A stretch of 64,000 bases of DNA, from the NCBI GenBank assembly GCA_038873195.1, contig JAVZEV010000001.1:276490-340489 (forward strand). Direction: 5' to 3'. The translations under genes and the position numbers were made by a program. Source of the stretch: Candidatus Bathyarchaeia archaeon. Its GTDB lineage: Archaea; Thermoproteota; Bathyarchaeia; Bathyarchaeales; Bathycorpusculaceae. Below are positions 50,992 to 60,549 of the stretch, piece after piece (the stretch's first letter is position 1; every line of letters starts with the position of its first letter). The notes under the pieces were generated by a model, which saw only the letters and a program-made list of their open reading frames with translations, was not told the DNA's origin and did not search any database.

Positions 50992-51891
50992 ATGACATTT
51001 AAAATTCGAAACTTCACAGAAAAAGACTTGCCAGTCCTTGTCAAACTGCTTAACGACGCATACAAGGGCACATATGAGTTTACGCCTTACACTGAAGACA
51101 ACCTTCTTTCATGGATTCGGGAAGGAAAATTCACTATTCTAATGGTAGAGGAAAATGGCGAAGTCATAGGTTCCGTTTCATACAGAAGTGGACATTGGGG
51201 CGAAGAAATCCAGTGGCTCGTCGTTTCCCAAAGACCTAACAAAAAGCTTGTAGAAGACACGTTGGTTCGTGAAATTGAAAAGCACGTTAAAGGAGAAACA
51301 GTCTTTTCCGTCGTTGACGCTGGAAGCCCAAAAATTAACGACTGGATTGAGAGAGGCTACATGCCAGAAGGCGGGCTATATCATATGATAGCAAAGCTTG
51401 ACGGCAAAAAGCCTCTTCCAGAAATTCCAGAAGGCATCATTTTGCGCACTTTAAAGCCCGAAGAGGAAAAAGCATTTGTCGAAGCCGTTAACGCTGGATT
51501 CGGCTGGGAAAGAATGCAGCAAGGAACAATTGAACGGTGGAAAAAAGAGCATAAGGTCTTCAATGAAGAATGGATTCAAATCGCAGAATATAATAACCAA
51601 ATAGTTTCTGTCGTGGTTGCCAAACCAGACACAGAATACAACAATTTCTTTGGAGCAAAACGCGGCTACCTCGGACCCGCAGCTACGCTTCCTGAGCATC
51701 GCGGCAAAAACTTAGCTTCAGCACTAACACGTAAAGCGATGAATTTTCTTTTTGAGAAAGGATTTGACTCTGTTGCGTTATACACTGCAGAGCAAAACTT
51801 GCCTTCTGTGACGCTTTTACAAAAACTCGGTTTTCAAATAGGGCACCATTGGAAATTCATGAAGAAAACCCTGTCTAAACGCAACGGCTAA
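50992..51891 (+). CDS. Tandem GNAT acetyltransferase
   Basis: The 299-residue protein has two GNAT-like halves. The first (about 1-140) is degenerate, while the second (about 150-297) has the full acetyl-CoA motif GYLGPAATLPEHRGKNLASALTRKAM and SVTLLQKLGFQIGHHWKFM. This layout is shared with MshD-like tandem acetyltransferases, but the substrate is unknown. It begins 45 nt after the GNAT pseudogene; GCTTTAAAGG at about 50971-50980 may be its TATA region. Confidence 0.82.
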   Translation: MTFKIRNFTEKDLPVLVKLLNDAYKGTYEFTPYTEDNLLSWIREGKFTILMVEENGEVIGSVSYRSGHWGEEIQWLVVSQRPNKKLVEDTLVREIEKHVKGETVFSVVDAGSPKINDWIERGYMPEGGLYHMIAKLDGKKPLPEIPEGIILRTLKPEEEKAFVEAVNAGFGWERMQQGTIERWKKEHKVFNEEWIQIAEYNNQIVSVVVAKPDTEYNNFFGAKRGYLGPAATLPEHRGKNLASALTRKAMNFLFEKGFDSVALYTAEQNLPSVTLLQKLGFQIGHHWKFMKKTLSKRNG

Positions 51892-51956
51892 AACATTAAA
51901 AACTTAAAATTTGAGAAGATAATTGGGAAAATTTTATGGAAAAAACTTTTGAAAAT

Positions 51957-52421
51957 CTACTTGCGCATCATTTCTTTTTCGATGTCTAATTCTCTGACTC
52001 TTGTCTCGATGAACTCTGCAACTTTTTCTTGACTGTATCGCTTTTCTTCTTCTTGCTTCTTTAACTGTTCTTTTATTGTCGCTAAGACTTTGTCCATGTC
52101 GAAGGGCTTCATTATGTAGGCGTCTGCGCCTCTGTTCACGGCTTCAACTGCATTCTGTAAAGTCGGATAGCCAGTGATGATTACCTTGCGGATTCTTGGT
52201 GTTGTTTCTCGCATTCGCGTTAGAAGTTCTATGCCTTCCATGTCTGGAAGCCTAATGTCTATTAGCGCGACATTGTAGAACTTTTTCTTAGTGGCTTCTA
52301 TTGCCTTTTTAGCTGTGTCCACTGATTCAACGGTGTATCCTTCTTCTTCAAGTATTGTCACTAACACTTTTCTTATGTTTTCGTCATCGTCGACAATGAG
52401 GATTCGAGCGGTTTCACCCAT
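51957..52421 (-). CDS. Response regulator receiver protein
   Basis: The 154-residue protein is a CheY-like receiver: acidic pair in VDDDENIRK (about 10-14), phosphoacceptor Asp in LIDIRLPDMEG (about D55), Thr in VIITGYPT and Lys in MKPFDMDKV. A helical tail follows without a DNA-binding domain. An AAGGAGGTGA site lies before ATG 52421. It overlaps the kinase gene by 49 nt. It probably receives phosphate from that kinase; the output is protein-protein contact. Confidence 0.92.
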   Translation of the reverse strand: MGETARILIVDDDENIRKVLVTILEEEGYTVESVDTAKKAIEATKKKFYNVALIDIRLPDMEGIELLTRMRETTPRIRKVIITGYPTLQNAVEAVNRGADAYIMKPFDMDKVLATIKEQLKKQEEEKRYSQEKVAEFIETRVRELDIEKEMMRK

Positions 52422-55400
52422 AATTTTTCACCTCCTTCTTTCATTTTCGGCTTAATCGGAAGGGTAACAGTGAAGGTTGTTCCCTTTCCACGAGCACTTT
52501 CCACAGTTATACAGCCGCCATGGGCCTCCACAAAACGCTTGCAGATTGGCAAACCGAAACCCATTCCCTTGGACTTCGTTGTGAAAAGCGGCGTCCAAAG
52601 TTTTCGCAATGTTTCTTTTGACATGCCGACTCCTGTGTCTGAAAAGGTGATTTCCACTTTGTCCTTTACTTTTCTACTCTTTATTGTTAATACTCCGCCT
52701 TTAGGCATTGCTTCTATGGCATTTTTAATCAAGTTCATGAAAACTCTCTTCACTTTTTCAGTGTCAACCTCCATTTTTGGCTTGTGTTCAGCAAAGTTCT
52801 TCACTTTAACGTTAGTTGGGACGCCCACAATTGACAGGACTTCTTGCACTAACGTTCGAGGGTCGCTTTCTATTGCCTCAAGTTCTATTTCTCTTGAGTA
52901 GTCCAGAAGGTCGTTTATTATCTTGTTCGAGTAAGCTATGTTCTTCTCTATTAGTTCCAGCATCTCCTTTATTTTCTCGTTCTCTGAACTCAATCGCTTT
53001 TTAAGATAATACTGGGCGCCTGCAATGCTTGTCAACGGATTGCGTAAATCATGCCCAACCATTCCAGCAAGTTCACCGATAACCGCAAACCTTTGCGCTT
53101 TAAGCAATTGTTCCTGAGATTTCTTCAATTCGCGAGTTCGCTCTTCTACTTTCTGTTCAAGCTGCCCAGCATACGTCTCAAGCTGTTCTCTTGCTTTTCT
53201 CAAGCTTTCAATTAGCTGAGCGTTTTCAATTGTTATTGCTGCTTGATGCAGGAAAAGTTCCAAAGGAACCAGCGATTCTTTTGTTGGTTTTCGACCGTCT
53301 ACTGGGTCGTCCATAGTTAACAAGCCGACTATCCTTCCCGTAGGCGTACGAAGTGGAGCATAAACCATATCTTGCGGATGCCAGTCAACCATTTCCTCTT
53401 CGGATAATCTGCTTGGAACTGCACTCATAATGGTTACAGCCACATCTTGGGGCGTTCCAGGCGGGACATTGAAAGCATGTTCTCTGATCCAAGGATCGTT
53501 CCATGGTAAGTAGTAGAACTCTCCTATCCTATACTTTTCAAACTTTGGTCCTAGACGTTCTTGCCATACACGTCCTGGCGCTCTTCTTTTCATCAAGAGC
53601 CGTCTATCTTCTGCTGTGAGCCCAGCTGTAACGATTTCTTTTCTGTCGAGGTTTTCGTCTGTCAGCGAAATTACGACTCTTCGCCATCCAAAGTTTTGAA
53701 TAGCTTTCGCGATTACCTTAAGTCTTGTATGCATGTCTTTAATGTGCATGATTTCCGTGCTGTTTTTCATGAGATTCTCCAGTTTTTTAGAAATCTCCTT
53801 CAGTCGTTCTCGCCTTCGAAGGTTGCTTATTGCGATGGCAATGTGAGAGGCGAGTAGGTCAAGTAATTCTTTGTCTTCTTCATCGAAAGCCGCAATTCTG
53901 TCGCTTTCAACATTCAACACGCCTAAAACCTTGTTTCTTAGTTTTATGGGTACGGCAAGCTCTGAAAGCATGCCTTCCGTTCCAGCTTCAACGTAGGCTT
54001 TATCTTTTCTAACGTCAGGAACAAGAACGGTTTTTCCCGTCCTTGCTGCTCTGACGGTTATGCCCTTTTGTCCATCCAAAGGTAGATTGAATACTGGCCC
54101 ATTCATTAGCCCGCGGGTCGCAGCTAGTCGCAATTTCTTTCCTTCAACCACGAAAACGTCGACAAAATTGAACCCTAAAACCTTCTCCATGGCATTCAAA
54201 GTGATAGTGCAAATTTCGTCCAGATTCTCTGCTCTGTTTAGACTTCTGGCATAAGCGTTTAGCGCGGATAGTTTTTCTTGCCTTTTGAGGTTGCTTAGGG
54301 CAATTGCAGCGTGAGAAGCCAATATTTCGAGAAGTTTTTTGTCTTGTTCGCTAAAAGCAGCTGTTTTTTTGCTTTCTACATTCAAGACGCCTAATACCTT
54401 TTTTCCTATTTTAATTGGCACAGCGAGTTCAGAGCGGATGCCTTCTCCGCCTTCAACGTAGGCTTTATCTTTTCTGACATCTGGAACGAAAATGGGTTTG
54501 CCGGTTCTCGCAACTCTTGTAGTTATGCCTCTTTCTCCGTCTAATGGCAGTTTAATTGAGAAATTTTTGGAATAGCCTCTGTAGCCTACCATGCAGAGCA
54601 TTTTTCCTTCTATCATGAGAAGCGAAGCGTATTCAAAACCAAGAGTTTTTTCAGTAGCATCTAATGTTAATTCGTAAAGCTCTTTCAAATTCTTTGCCAT
54701 GTTCAAGTTTTGGCCATAAACGTTCAATGCAGAGAGGCGTTCTTCAAAACGTTTTCTTTCATTTTCCATTTTCTTACGTTCAGTGATATCGCGCAAGTGA
54801 ACGATTGAACGTACTTTACCCTGCGAATCTTTTATGATTGTGACTTTGGCTTCAACGTCTCTTTCTTCTCCATTCTTCCGAACAATTCGGAATTCATATG
54901 GCGATTGTATGCTTTCGCCTTTTTGGCGGCGTATATATCTAGATTCGACTAGAACCTTGTCTTTTTCTGGGAGATATTTTCTGAAATCTTGTCCAATAAT
55001 TTCCTTCTTGGGATATCCGCTCAAGTTTACAGCTTGGTCGTTAACGTAAACTATTCTGAAATCATCATCTATGATTACGATGGTATCATGAGAGTTTTCT
55101 ACTACTGAACGGAAAAGTTCTTCACCTTCGCGCAGTGCATTTTCAACAAGTTTTCTTTTGGTTATGTCTTGGACAACTCCAAATTCTCCAATAATTTTTC
55201 CATTCTCAATTAAAGGAACACTAGTGAACTCTCCAACTAGATATTCGCCTGACTTTGAACGAATACGCAATTCATAAGATGAGGCAGCCTCACCTTGAAG
55301 TGCTTTTTGAAAAGTTTCCATAGCAAGAGGCAAATCATCAGGATGAATAAGAGGCACGAATGATTTGCCAAGCCACTCATGACAAGACCAGCCAGTGACT

Positions 55401-56290
55401 TCTTCAAATTTTGGATTTAGTGAAGTAATTGTACCATCAAGTGAAAGTGTATAGATAACGACTGGTGCAGTTTCGATTAGTTTTCGGTAGCGCCTTTCAC
55501 TCTCTCTCAGCGCTTCCTCCATCCGTTTATGTTCCGTAATATCACGGGCGATGCCAAATTGTCCAATAAGTTTTCCATTCTCACGCCAAGGTATGCCCAT
55601 GAACTCTCCTATTAAATATTTCCCGGATTTTGAGAGGACACGCAGTTCAACGGGCGGCAATCGTGCTCCACGCGAAATTTTTTCGAATGCTTCTTTAGCG
55701 CGAGGCAAGTCCTCTGGATGTAAAATTGACGCGAAATTTTTGCCCAACCATTCTTTTATCGGCCAACCTGTTATCTTTTCAAAAATCGGATTCAGGGACG
55801 TTATCGTACCTTTCGGAGAAAGTGTATAGATGACTATTGGTGCGTTTTCAATGACGTGACGGTAACGTTTTTCGCTGATTTGAAGTGTCTCCTTCAGTTT
55901 TTGGTGTGCCGTTATATCTATGGCTATTCCGAACCGAACATACTTTTTTCCTGGCCATTCAATCGCTTTGTCAATGCACTTGTACCATTTCTTGTTCTTT
56001 TTGTTTTGCAACTCTCTTATGCAAGTTCTTTCAGTTCCTTTTCTAACAAGTTCTTTGTTAGTACAGAATGGACATGGTTTTCTTCTTCCGTGAAAAATTT
56101 TATAGCATTTTTCTCCGACGATTTTTGCGCCAAATACTTTTCTTGTTTTTTTGTTTGCAAATAATATCTCGTAGTTTTCAGGGTCTACCACGTATACTAT
56201 TTCATCTATGCCGTCTGTGAGAACGTGTAACATTTCATAAACGTGCCGAAGCCTATCCTTAACCTTGCTGCAACTACAACTTTTCAGCAT
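52373..56290 (-). CDS. Large soluble PAS/GAF sensor histidine kinase
   Basis: The 1305-residue kinase has no membrane helix. In order it has four PAS domains (about 15-135, with a CxxxFHGRRKPCPFC cysteine motif; 137-255; 262-382; 388-505), two closely similar GAF domains (about 515-665 and 675-830), a third GAF-like domain (about 845-1025), a coiled coil, the HisKA phosphoacceptor (MVGHDLRNPLTSI) and the HATPase domain (NLIKNAIEA, DTGVGM, GMGFGLPI). It senses cytoplasmic signals, perhaps redox through the first PAS. It shares 7 nt with the gene before it and 49 nt with the receiver gene after it. Confidence 0.93.
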   Translation of the reverse strand: MLKSCSCSKVKDRLRHVYEMLHVLTDGIDEIVYVVDPENYEILFANKKTRKVFGAKIVGEKCYKIFHGRRKPCPFCTNKELVRKGTERTCIRELQNKKNKKWYKCIDKAIEWPGKKYVRFGIAIDITAHQKLKETLQISEKRYRHVIENAPIVIYTLSPKGTITSLNPIFEKITGWPIKEWLGKNFASILHPEDLPRAKEAFEKISRGARLPPVELRVLSKSGKYLIGEFMGIPWRENGKLIGQFGIARDITEHKRMEEALRESERRYRKLIETAPVVIYTLSLDGTITSLNPKFEEVTGWSCHEWLGKSFVPLIHPDDLPLAMETFQKALQGEAASSYELRIRSKSGEYLVGEFTSVPLIENGKIIGEFGVVQDITKRKLVENALREGEELFRSVVENSHDTIVIIDDDFRIVYVNDQAVNLSGYPKKEIIGQDFRKYLPEKDKVLVESRYIRRQKGESIQSPYEFRIVRKNGEERDVEAKVTIIKDSQGKVRSIVHLRDITERKKMENERKRFEERLSALNVYGQNLNMAKNLKELYELTLDATEKTLGFEYASLLMIEGKMLCMVGYRGYSKNFSIKLPLDGERGITTRVARTGKPIFVPDVRKDKAYVEGGEGIRSELAVPIKIGKKVLGVLNVESKKTAAFSEQDKKLLEILASHAAIALSNLKRQEKLSALNAYARSLNRAENLDEICTITLNAMEKVLGFNFVDVFVVEGKKLRLAATRGLMNGPVFNLPLDGQKGITVRAARTGKTVLVPDVRKDKAYVEAGTEGMLSELAVPIKLRNKVLGVLNVESDRIAAFDEEDKELLDLLASHIAIAISNLRRRERLKEISKKLENLMKNSTEIMHIKDMHTRLKVIAKAIQNFGWRRVVISLTDENLDRKEIVTAGLTAEDRRLLMKRRAPGRVWQERLGPKFEKYRIGEFYYLPWNDPWIREHAFNVPPGTPQDVAVTIMSAVPSRLSEEEMVDWHPQDMVYAPLRTPTGRIVGLLTMDDPVDGRKPTKESLVPLELFLHQAAITIENAQLIESLRKAREQLETYAGQLEQKVEERTRELKKSQEQLLKAQRFAVIGELAGMVGHDLRNPLTSIAGAQYYLKKRLSSENEKIKEMLELIEKNIAYSNKIINDLLDYSREIELEAIESDPRTLVQEVLSIVGVPTNVKVKNFAEHKPKMEVDTEKVKRVFMNLIKNAIEAMPKGGVLTIKSRKVKDKVEITFSDTGVGMSKETLRKLWTPLFTTKSKGMGFGLPICKRFVEAHGGCITVESARGKGTTFTVTLPIKPKMKEGGEKLWVKPLESSLSTMTKT

Positions 56291-56682
56291 CGTACCGCGT
56301 ACTCCTCCTTAACTGTTAACCATTTCTTCACGTTCTCCACAGATTCCAGAAAATCCGCGCTCTCAGAATTCTTGAACTCTAAACCAAGTTTCTCATACAG
56401 ACGCGACAAAATGAGCTTTTCAAGATATGACGCACCAGGTCCAAAAATTTTCTCAAGAGCTTTTGTAAATTCTGTCAGATTGGCAGGTATATTTTCTTTT
56501 TCTATTTTGAAAGAGGCTTCCAGATGGAAAAGTATGGCTTGTTTAGGTGAATCTCCTAAGGAGGATAAGCTTTCTTCCACTGCTGACAATAGAATCTTGC
56601 TAAAGTTATTTTGTGGCAAATTATTACCTCGATAGATTAACGTAAGTTTTAAAGAGAAATCCATGAAGCATTGATAAATCAT
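56284..56682 (-). CDS. Small archaeal signalling-associated protein (paralogue B)
   Basis: The 132-residue protein carries a domain with VEESLSSLGDSPKQAILFHLEASFKI, then EIP..F.KALEKIFGPGASYLEKLI. The gene at 56732 has the same domain. I recall this pattern as an archaeal output-type domain (NitrOD5-like), but cannot confirm it. It overlaps the histidine kinase start by 7 nt (ATGCTGA), so it is translated with it and likely belongs to the same pathway. Confidence 0.6.
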   Translation of the reverse strand: MIYQCFMDFSLKLTLIYRGNNLPQNNFSKILLSAVEESLSSLGDSPKQAILFHLEASFKIEKENIPANLTEFTKALEKIFGPGASYLEKLILSRLYEKLGLEFKNSESADFLESVENVKKWLTVKEEYAVRC

Positions 56683-56731
56683 TTGTGAACTCTGAATCTG
56701 AATTCAAAAAGTCAGAGAGAAACGAGCTTGT

Positions 56732-57235
56732 TTAGGCTTTAATTTTCTCCTTTTCTGAAAAACTTTGCTTGGCTGCCTCAACATAACCAATAAAGGAGAA
56801 TTCTTTGTTTTCTTCCCATTTAAGCGGTTCGCCTATTTTTCCGTAAAGGTTTTTCATTATCAGAATTTCTATGAAACGAGCCCCTAAGCCGAAAATTTTC
56901 TCTAAGCCTTTTGCGAAATCGTCAACGCGGTTGGGAATTTCGCTTTTTGCTATTTTAAATTTTTTTTCAAGGTGGAAATAGATTGCTTGTCTAACTGATT
57001 CACCAAGGGATGCTAAGGCCTCATCTACAGCCTCGAGCATAACTTTTTCGAAAGTTGTTTCCTTCAACTTTTGGGCTCCTTTTAGGGATATAGCCGGGTA
57101 ATCTATTTTGCGATGCTTATAAATAAATTCGTTGTGGATTTTTAAATTTAATCCTAAACTACGCTGTTCTTTGACTCGGAGTTTGAATCGGATTAAAATT
57201 TTTCCGTTTTCTCGTTTGCGTCTAAAAATTTCCAT
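56732..57235 (-). CDS. Small archaeal signalling-associated protein (paralogue A)
   Basis: The 167-residue protein has an N-terminal beta-rich basic part (about 1-55: IRFKLRVKEQRSLGLNLKI). It then has the shared domain VDEALASLGESVRQAIYFHLE, EIPNRVDDFAKGLEKIFGLGARFIEILIMKNLYGKIG. Its ATG (57235) overlaps the TGA of the RHH gene by one base. Order RHH, paralogue A, paralogue B, kinase, receiver suggests a single operon. The role is unknown. Confidence 0.62.
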   Translation of the reverse strand: MEIFRRKRENGKILIRFKLRVKEQRSLGLNLKIHNEFIYKHRKIDYPAISLKGAQKLKETTFEKVMLEAVDEALASLGESVRQAIYFHLEKKFKIAKSEIPNRVDDFAKGLEKIFGLGARFIEILIMKNLYGKIGEPLKWEENKEFSFIGYVEAAKQSFSEKEKIKA

Positions 57236-57417
57236 CAAATTGTGGAATTACTCGCTTTGCGAACTTTTTCTCCAAGCAAACTTAGTTCTTTGGCATAATC
57301 CATTAAAGCCATTCGTAATGTTTCACTTTCGCTTATTCCAAGTCTCTTTGCCAGTTCTTCAAGGATTCCTCTCTGTTCTTTGCTGAGAACCACTTTAACG
57401 ATGCATTTTCTAGGCAT
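57235..57417 (-). CDS. Ribbon-helix-helix protein
   Basis: The 60-residue protein has an RHH pattern: CIVKVVLSKEQRGIL (strand and helix 1) and SESETLRMALMDYAKEL (helix 2). It is the first gene of the minus-strand signalling operon and starts facing the head-gene block about 120 nt away. It may repress this operon or the divergent viral genes. Confidence 0.68.
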   Translation of the reverse strand: MPRKCIVKVVLSKEQRGILEELAKRLGISESETLRMALMDYAKELSLLGEKVRKASNSTI

Positions 57418-57534
57418 TGGGAATCACTTTTTAGGCTTAAGTCCACTCGCTATGACTGTAGATTGGTCTACGCGAGGGTTACTGTGTTGTGCAATTCGCC
57501 TTTTCATTTTCTTCGTATATTAGTTTGGTGTTAG

Positions 57535-58692
57535 TTGTGCGAGGTTGATGTGAAATTGCCTTGGGAAACAAGTACCGATTACATACGCAGCGGGCATCGC
57601 AGCCCAGAAGAATTCCAGCAGGACACTCTGCGCACTATCGTGTTAAGCGCAGAAGAAGGAATCAGAGCCATTGTTGGCAAGCCTAAAGGAAAGCATCCAA
57701 TGGAAGTTCAAAGCTACCTATTTGAAGTTTCTAAGGGATGGACGCTTGAGAAAGCCAAAAAATGGTTCGAAAAGCATCAGCCAGTTAAGGAGCATGTTTC
57801 CGCTATTTTGCCATTCAAAGTTTTAGAAAAAATGGTTGAAAAGCCTTTGCGGATTCGCGGAGTGGCCATGACTGCGGGCATCAGCCGAAACTTTAATATC
57901 TACAAGCCCGAAGAGCTTCAAGATTTCGCTGAGAAACTTGTTTCGGCGCCGGTCTATGTTGAACATATTACCGTACCTAATGCAGTCGGAAAAATAGTCA
58001 AAACGGAATGGGACGGGCGAAACCTCTGGTACGAAGCTGAAATTTATGACGAGGAAACTGCAGAGAAAATTCGCAAGGGCTTAATTAGACACGTGAGTGT
58101 TGGTGCAGATTATGAAACAATAGACATTTTGGATGGCAAAATCCCGCATGGCTTGCACAATGCAGAATTAAGCCTTGTGGCTGTGCCTGGAATTCCAGAA
58201 ACAAATATTCAAATCATGGAAAAACTGCAAGTTAAGGAACAAACATTCGAGCCGATAATTGCTGGCGAATATGTTCTTGGCTTTTATCAAGACATCTCAG
58301 CATTTTTGCCCGAACATTTTAGCACCGTTTGGCTTGACAAGGAAAACGGCATTTTGGCTATCATTGGCAAGTTGCGTGCAGAGCCTGAAACACAAAGAGT
58401 TCAAAGCATCTTTTTCTCTAAAGCGAAGATGTGGGACGAAACCAGAATTCGCGACTGGTTTCTTTTGCATCCGCAATACATGACCCAAACAAGCGCTCCA
58501 CGAAATTTTGCGGAAAGTTTACTGAAAAACCAGAAAGCGGCTATTCCCATTGAAGATGTAATAAAAATGGTTCAAAATGTTTTGCCAAGTTCCATGGTTG
58601 AGAGAAGTTGGGGTTTAGGTCCGCAGAGAATGTGCCAAGAACTTCGCAGCGTCATCTTCAAACTTCAAAGGAGGCTAAACAGTGATGGATAA
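57535..58692 (+). CDS. Prohead protease with duplicated flanking module
   Basis: The 385-residue protein has a central HK97-type prohead protease (about 105-228), with catalytic His in YVEHITVPNAVG (H144) and Ser in RHVSVGADY (S188), ending LSLVAVPGIPETNIQ. On both sides lies a related module: residues 31-81 (TLRTIVLSAEEGIRAIVGKP ... KKWFEKH) and 262-313 (FSTVWLDKENGILAIIGKLR ... RDWFLLH). The protease would trim scaffold and capsid proteins during head maturation. GTG 57550 is an alternative start. Confidence 0.78.
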   Translation: MCEVDVKLPWETSTDYIRSGHRSPEEFQQDTLRTIVLSAEEGIRAIVGKPKGKHPMEVQSYLFEVSKGWTLEKAKKWFEKHQPVKEHVSAILPFKVLEKMVEKPLRIRGVAMTAGISRNFNIYKPEELQDFAEKLVSAPVYVEHITVPNAVGKIVKTEWDGRNLWYEAEIYDEETAEKIRKGLIRHVSVGADYETIDILDGKIPHGLHNAELSLVAVPGIPETNIQIMEKLQVKEQTFEPIIAGEYVLGFYQDISAFLPEHFSTVWLDKENGILAIIGKLRAEPETQRVQSIFFSKAKMWDETRIRDWFLLHPQYMTQTSAPRNFAESLLKNQKAAIPIEDVIKMVQNVLPSSMVERSWGLGPQRMCQELRSVIFKLQRRLNSDG

Positions 58693-58873
58693 TCAAGAGA
58701 AACGCGTCTATGAATTAGCCAAAAAAGCAGTTCTCTCAAATGATTTGCTGACTCAATGGTTAATTAACATTGAAGAGAGACTTCGCAAACTGGAATCTTT
58801 ACAGTCACTGAACGTGACTTGGGAAGTAAGCAAGGCTGAGCTTGCTGAAACCAAAATTGAAAATGTGGAGTGA
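58685..58873 (+). CDS. Small coiled-coil protein of the head block
   Basis: The 62-residue protein from ATG 58685 has AAAGGAGG upstream. Residues 5-40 (KRVYELAKKAVLSNDLLTQW, then NIEERLRKLESLQS) form an amphipathic helix. Between protease and decoration genes, a short helical protein could be a scaffold or accessory factor; this is only positional inference. Confidence 0.5.
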   Translation: MDNQEKRVYELAKKAVLSNDLLTQWLINIEERLRKLESLQSLNVTWEVSKAELAETKIENVE

Positions 58874-58880
58874 AAATTTT

Positions 58881-59312
58881 ATGGCAGATAATACAGGCAA
58901 AACTTGGATGAGCATAGGCGAAACAGATGACCCAAACGCAATAATTGAAACTTTCGAAGCTGCAGCGACAATAACAAAAGGAGACCCGGTTTACTTAAGT
59001 GCTGACGACAAGGTTAGCCCAGCGTCTTCAGCTCAAGATTGCATAGGCATAGCTGTCAAAACCGTTGCTTCAGGGCAGCCGTGTCCAGTTCTCGTTCGAG
59101 GCAGGGTCAAAGTTAAGGTTGGCGGAACCGTAACACGTGGCAAAGCAGTGTACGGTGGAGATGCGTCCAAAAGAATACTTCAGCTGACAGACCAGGCAGT
59201 AAATGAAGGAGGCACGAGCACCTACACTATTTATTACAACCGCAAGCTTGGAACCGCACTAGAATCTGCTTCGGCAGCTGACGACTTAATCTTCATCGTG
59301 GTAGGGAAGTGA
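58881..59312 (+). CDS. DUF2190-like capsid decoration (cement) protein
   Basis: From ATG 58881 the 143-residue protein fits the DUF2190 pattern. FEAAATITKGDPVYLSADDK opens a beta barrel, then IGIAVKTVASGQPCPVLVRG, VKVKVGGTVTRGKAVYGG and a final IVVGK strand. Such proteins trimerise on the capsid surface and stabilise it. They are often encoded just before the major capsid protein, as here. Confidence 0.75.
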   Translation: MADNTGKTWMSIGETDDPNAIIETFEAAATITKGDPVYLSADDKVSPASSAQDCIGIAVKTVASGQPCPVLVRGRVKVKVGGTVTRGKAVYGGDASKRILQLTDQAVNEGGTSTYTIYYNRKLGTALESASAADDLIFIVVGK

Positions 59313-59318
59313 TTATGA

Positions 59319-60272
59319 ATGAAGCCTAAACTTTTCGAAAGCCTCATGCAATCAGACTTTGAATTCAAGCAGCTCATGGAAGACCTAAAGCATAAGACAA
59401 TCACTCACCCATTCCTAAAGCGATACTGCGAAGTCGGCATCAAAGAACGCTTGTTCAGCGATACGGCAAACGCGTTGGGACACATGCATGACACGCTCGT
59501 GCAGGCCGCAAATCCTGAAATGATAGGCAGAGACATAATTACGGTTAGACCAACAACCGAAACCATGGAAAGATTTCCACTCGACGAGAGAGCAGTTGCA
59601 TATCGCTACGCAGAAGGCGCATACACAAGATTGAACGGCAAGAAAATCAGCACCGTGGACATATACACTAACATTGTCGCTGAAGCCTCTGAAATGTGGA
59701 CGAGAGAGTTTTTGGAAGACGCTACATGGAACGTTATGGACAGTATGACGGAAAAAGTGGGCAGAGCACTCGGCGAAAACGAAACAAACAAGATACTGGA
59801 ACTTTACGGCGCAATAGTGAATGCTGATTTAGCCGGTGGAGCACCAATCGATAATGCAGGCGCAGCACTAAACTGGTCTGGATTGCTCAAGCTGCATAAT
59901 GCAGTGAGAGGTGAAAACTGGCGTCCCACAGTTTTGGCAGTGAACGAAATTCAGCTACATCAACTTTTGAGCGACGACAAATTCATCCACGCACAATACT
60001 TGCCCTCAGAACAAGTAGACCTTGAACGCGGCGTTATAGGCAGTGTTCTCGGAATGAAAGTCATGGCAAGCACATTAGTGCCTAACGGAACAGCCTACGC
60101 AATCGACACCCGCGTGGCAGCGGTCATGCTTCTGCGAAGAGACGTCACGGTTGAAGATTGGGCAGACCCGAAAACAGGCGAGTTCGGCGTGAGAGCAACA
60201 ACAAGATTCGGCTTGGGAATCTTGCGAAGCAAAGCAGTAGCCAAAATGACCAACATTAGCACGTCCCTATAA
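59319..60272 (+). CDS. HK97-fold major capsid protein
   Basis: The 317-residue protein lacks a long scaffold domain. An N-terminal helix leads to the HK97 features: an E-loop with DIITVRPTTETMERFPLDE, the long spine helix region (SEMWTREFLEDATWNVMDSM), a P domain with WRPTVLAVNEIQLHQLL, VIGSVLGMKVMASTLVPNGT and the ending TRFGLGILRSKAVAKMT. It follows the decoration protein by 6 nt. An encapsulin is a possible alternative, but the neighbours favour a virus head. Confidence 0.8.
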   Translation: MKPKLFESLMQSDFEFKQLMEDLKHKTITHPFLKRYCEVGIKERLFSDTANALGHMHDTLVQAANPEMIGRDIITVRPTTETMERFPLDERAVAYRYAEGAYTRLNGKKISTVDIYTNIVAEASEMWTREFLEDATWNVMDSMTEKVGRALGENETNKILELYGAIVNADLAGGAPIDNAGAALNWSGLLKLHNAVRGENWRPTVLAVNEIQLHQLLSDDKFIHAQYLPSEQVDLERGVIGSVLGMKVMASTLVPNGTAYAIDTRVAAVMLLRRDVTVEDWADPKTGEFGVRATTRFGLGILRSKAVAKMTNISTSL

Positions 60273-60288
60273 GCGTTTTCAGGCTAGG

Positions 60289-60549
60289 ATGAAAATGGCA
60301 ACTTTTGAAGGCAAATGTCTCTCATGCGGAAAAGTTTACTACTCAAAACGCAAGAGCGACATAATCGTTTGCGATTGCTGGCAACACTGCCCCTTATGCG
60401 GCACCGAAATGACACGGTACACGCCAGACACTGCTTCAAACACTTACGGCATGGACAACAAGCAAGACTTACAGGTTCTGATGGTTTGCACGCTTCACAA
60501 TCCCCCATTTTTTAGCGCACAGAAACCAATGGAGGTTGTTTGCACTTGA
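60289..60549 (+). CDS. Small zinc-ribbon protein
   Basis: The 86-residue protein has cysteine pairs CLSCGK (about 10-13), CDCWQHCPLCG (about 28-37) and a later VVC. These could bind zinc. It sits between the capsid and portal genes and overlaps the next gene. Function unknown. Confidence 0.55.
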   Translation: MKMATFEGKCLSCGKVYYSKRKSDIIVCDCWQHCPLCGTEMTRYTPDTASNTYGMDNKQDLQVLMVCTLHNPPFFSAQKPMEVVCT

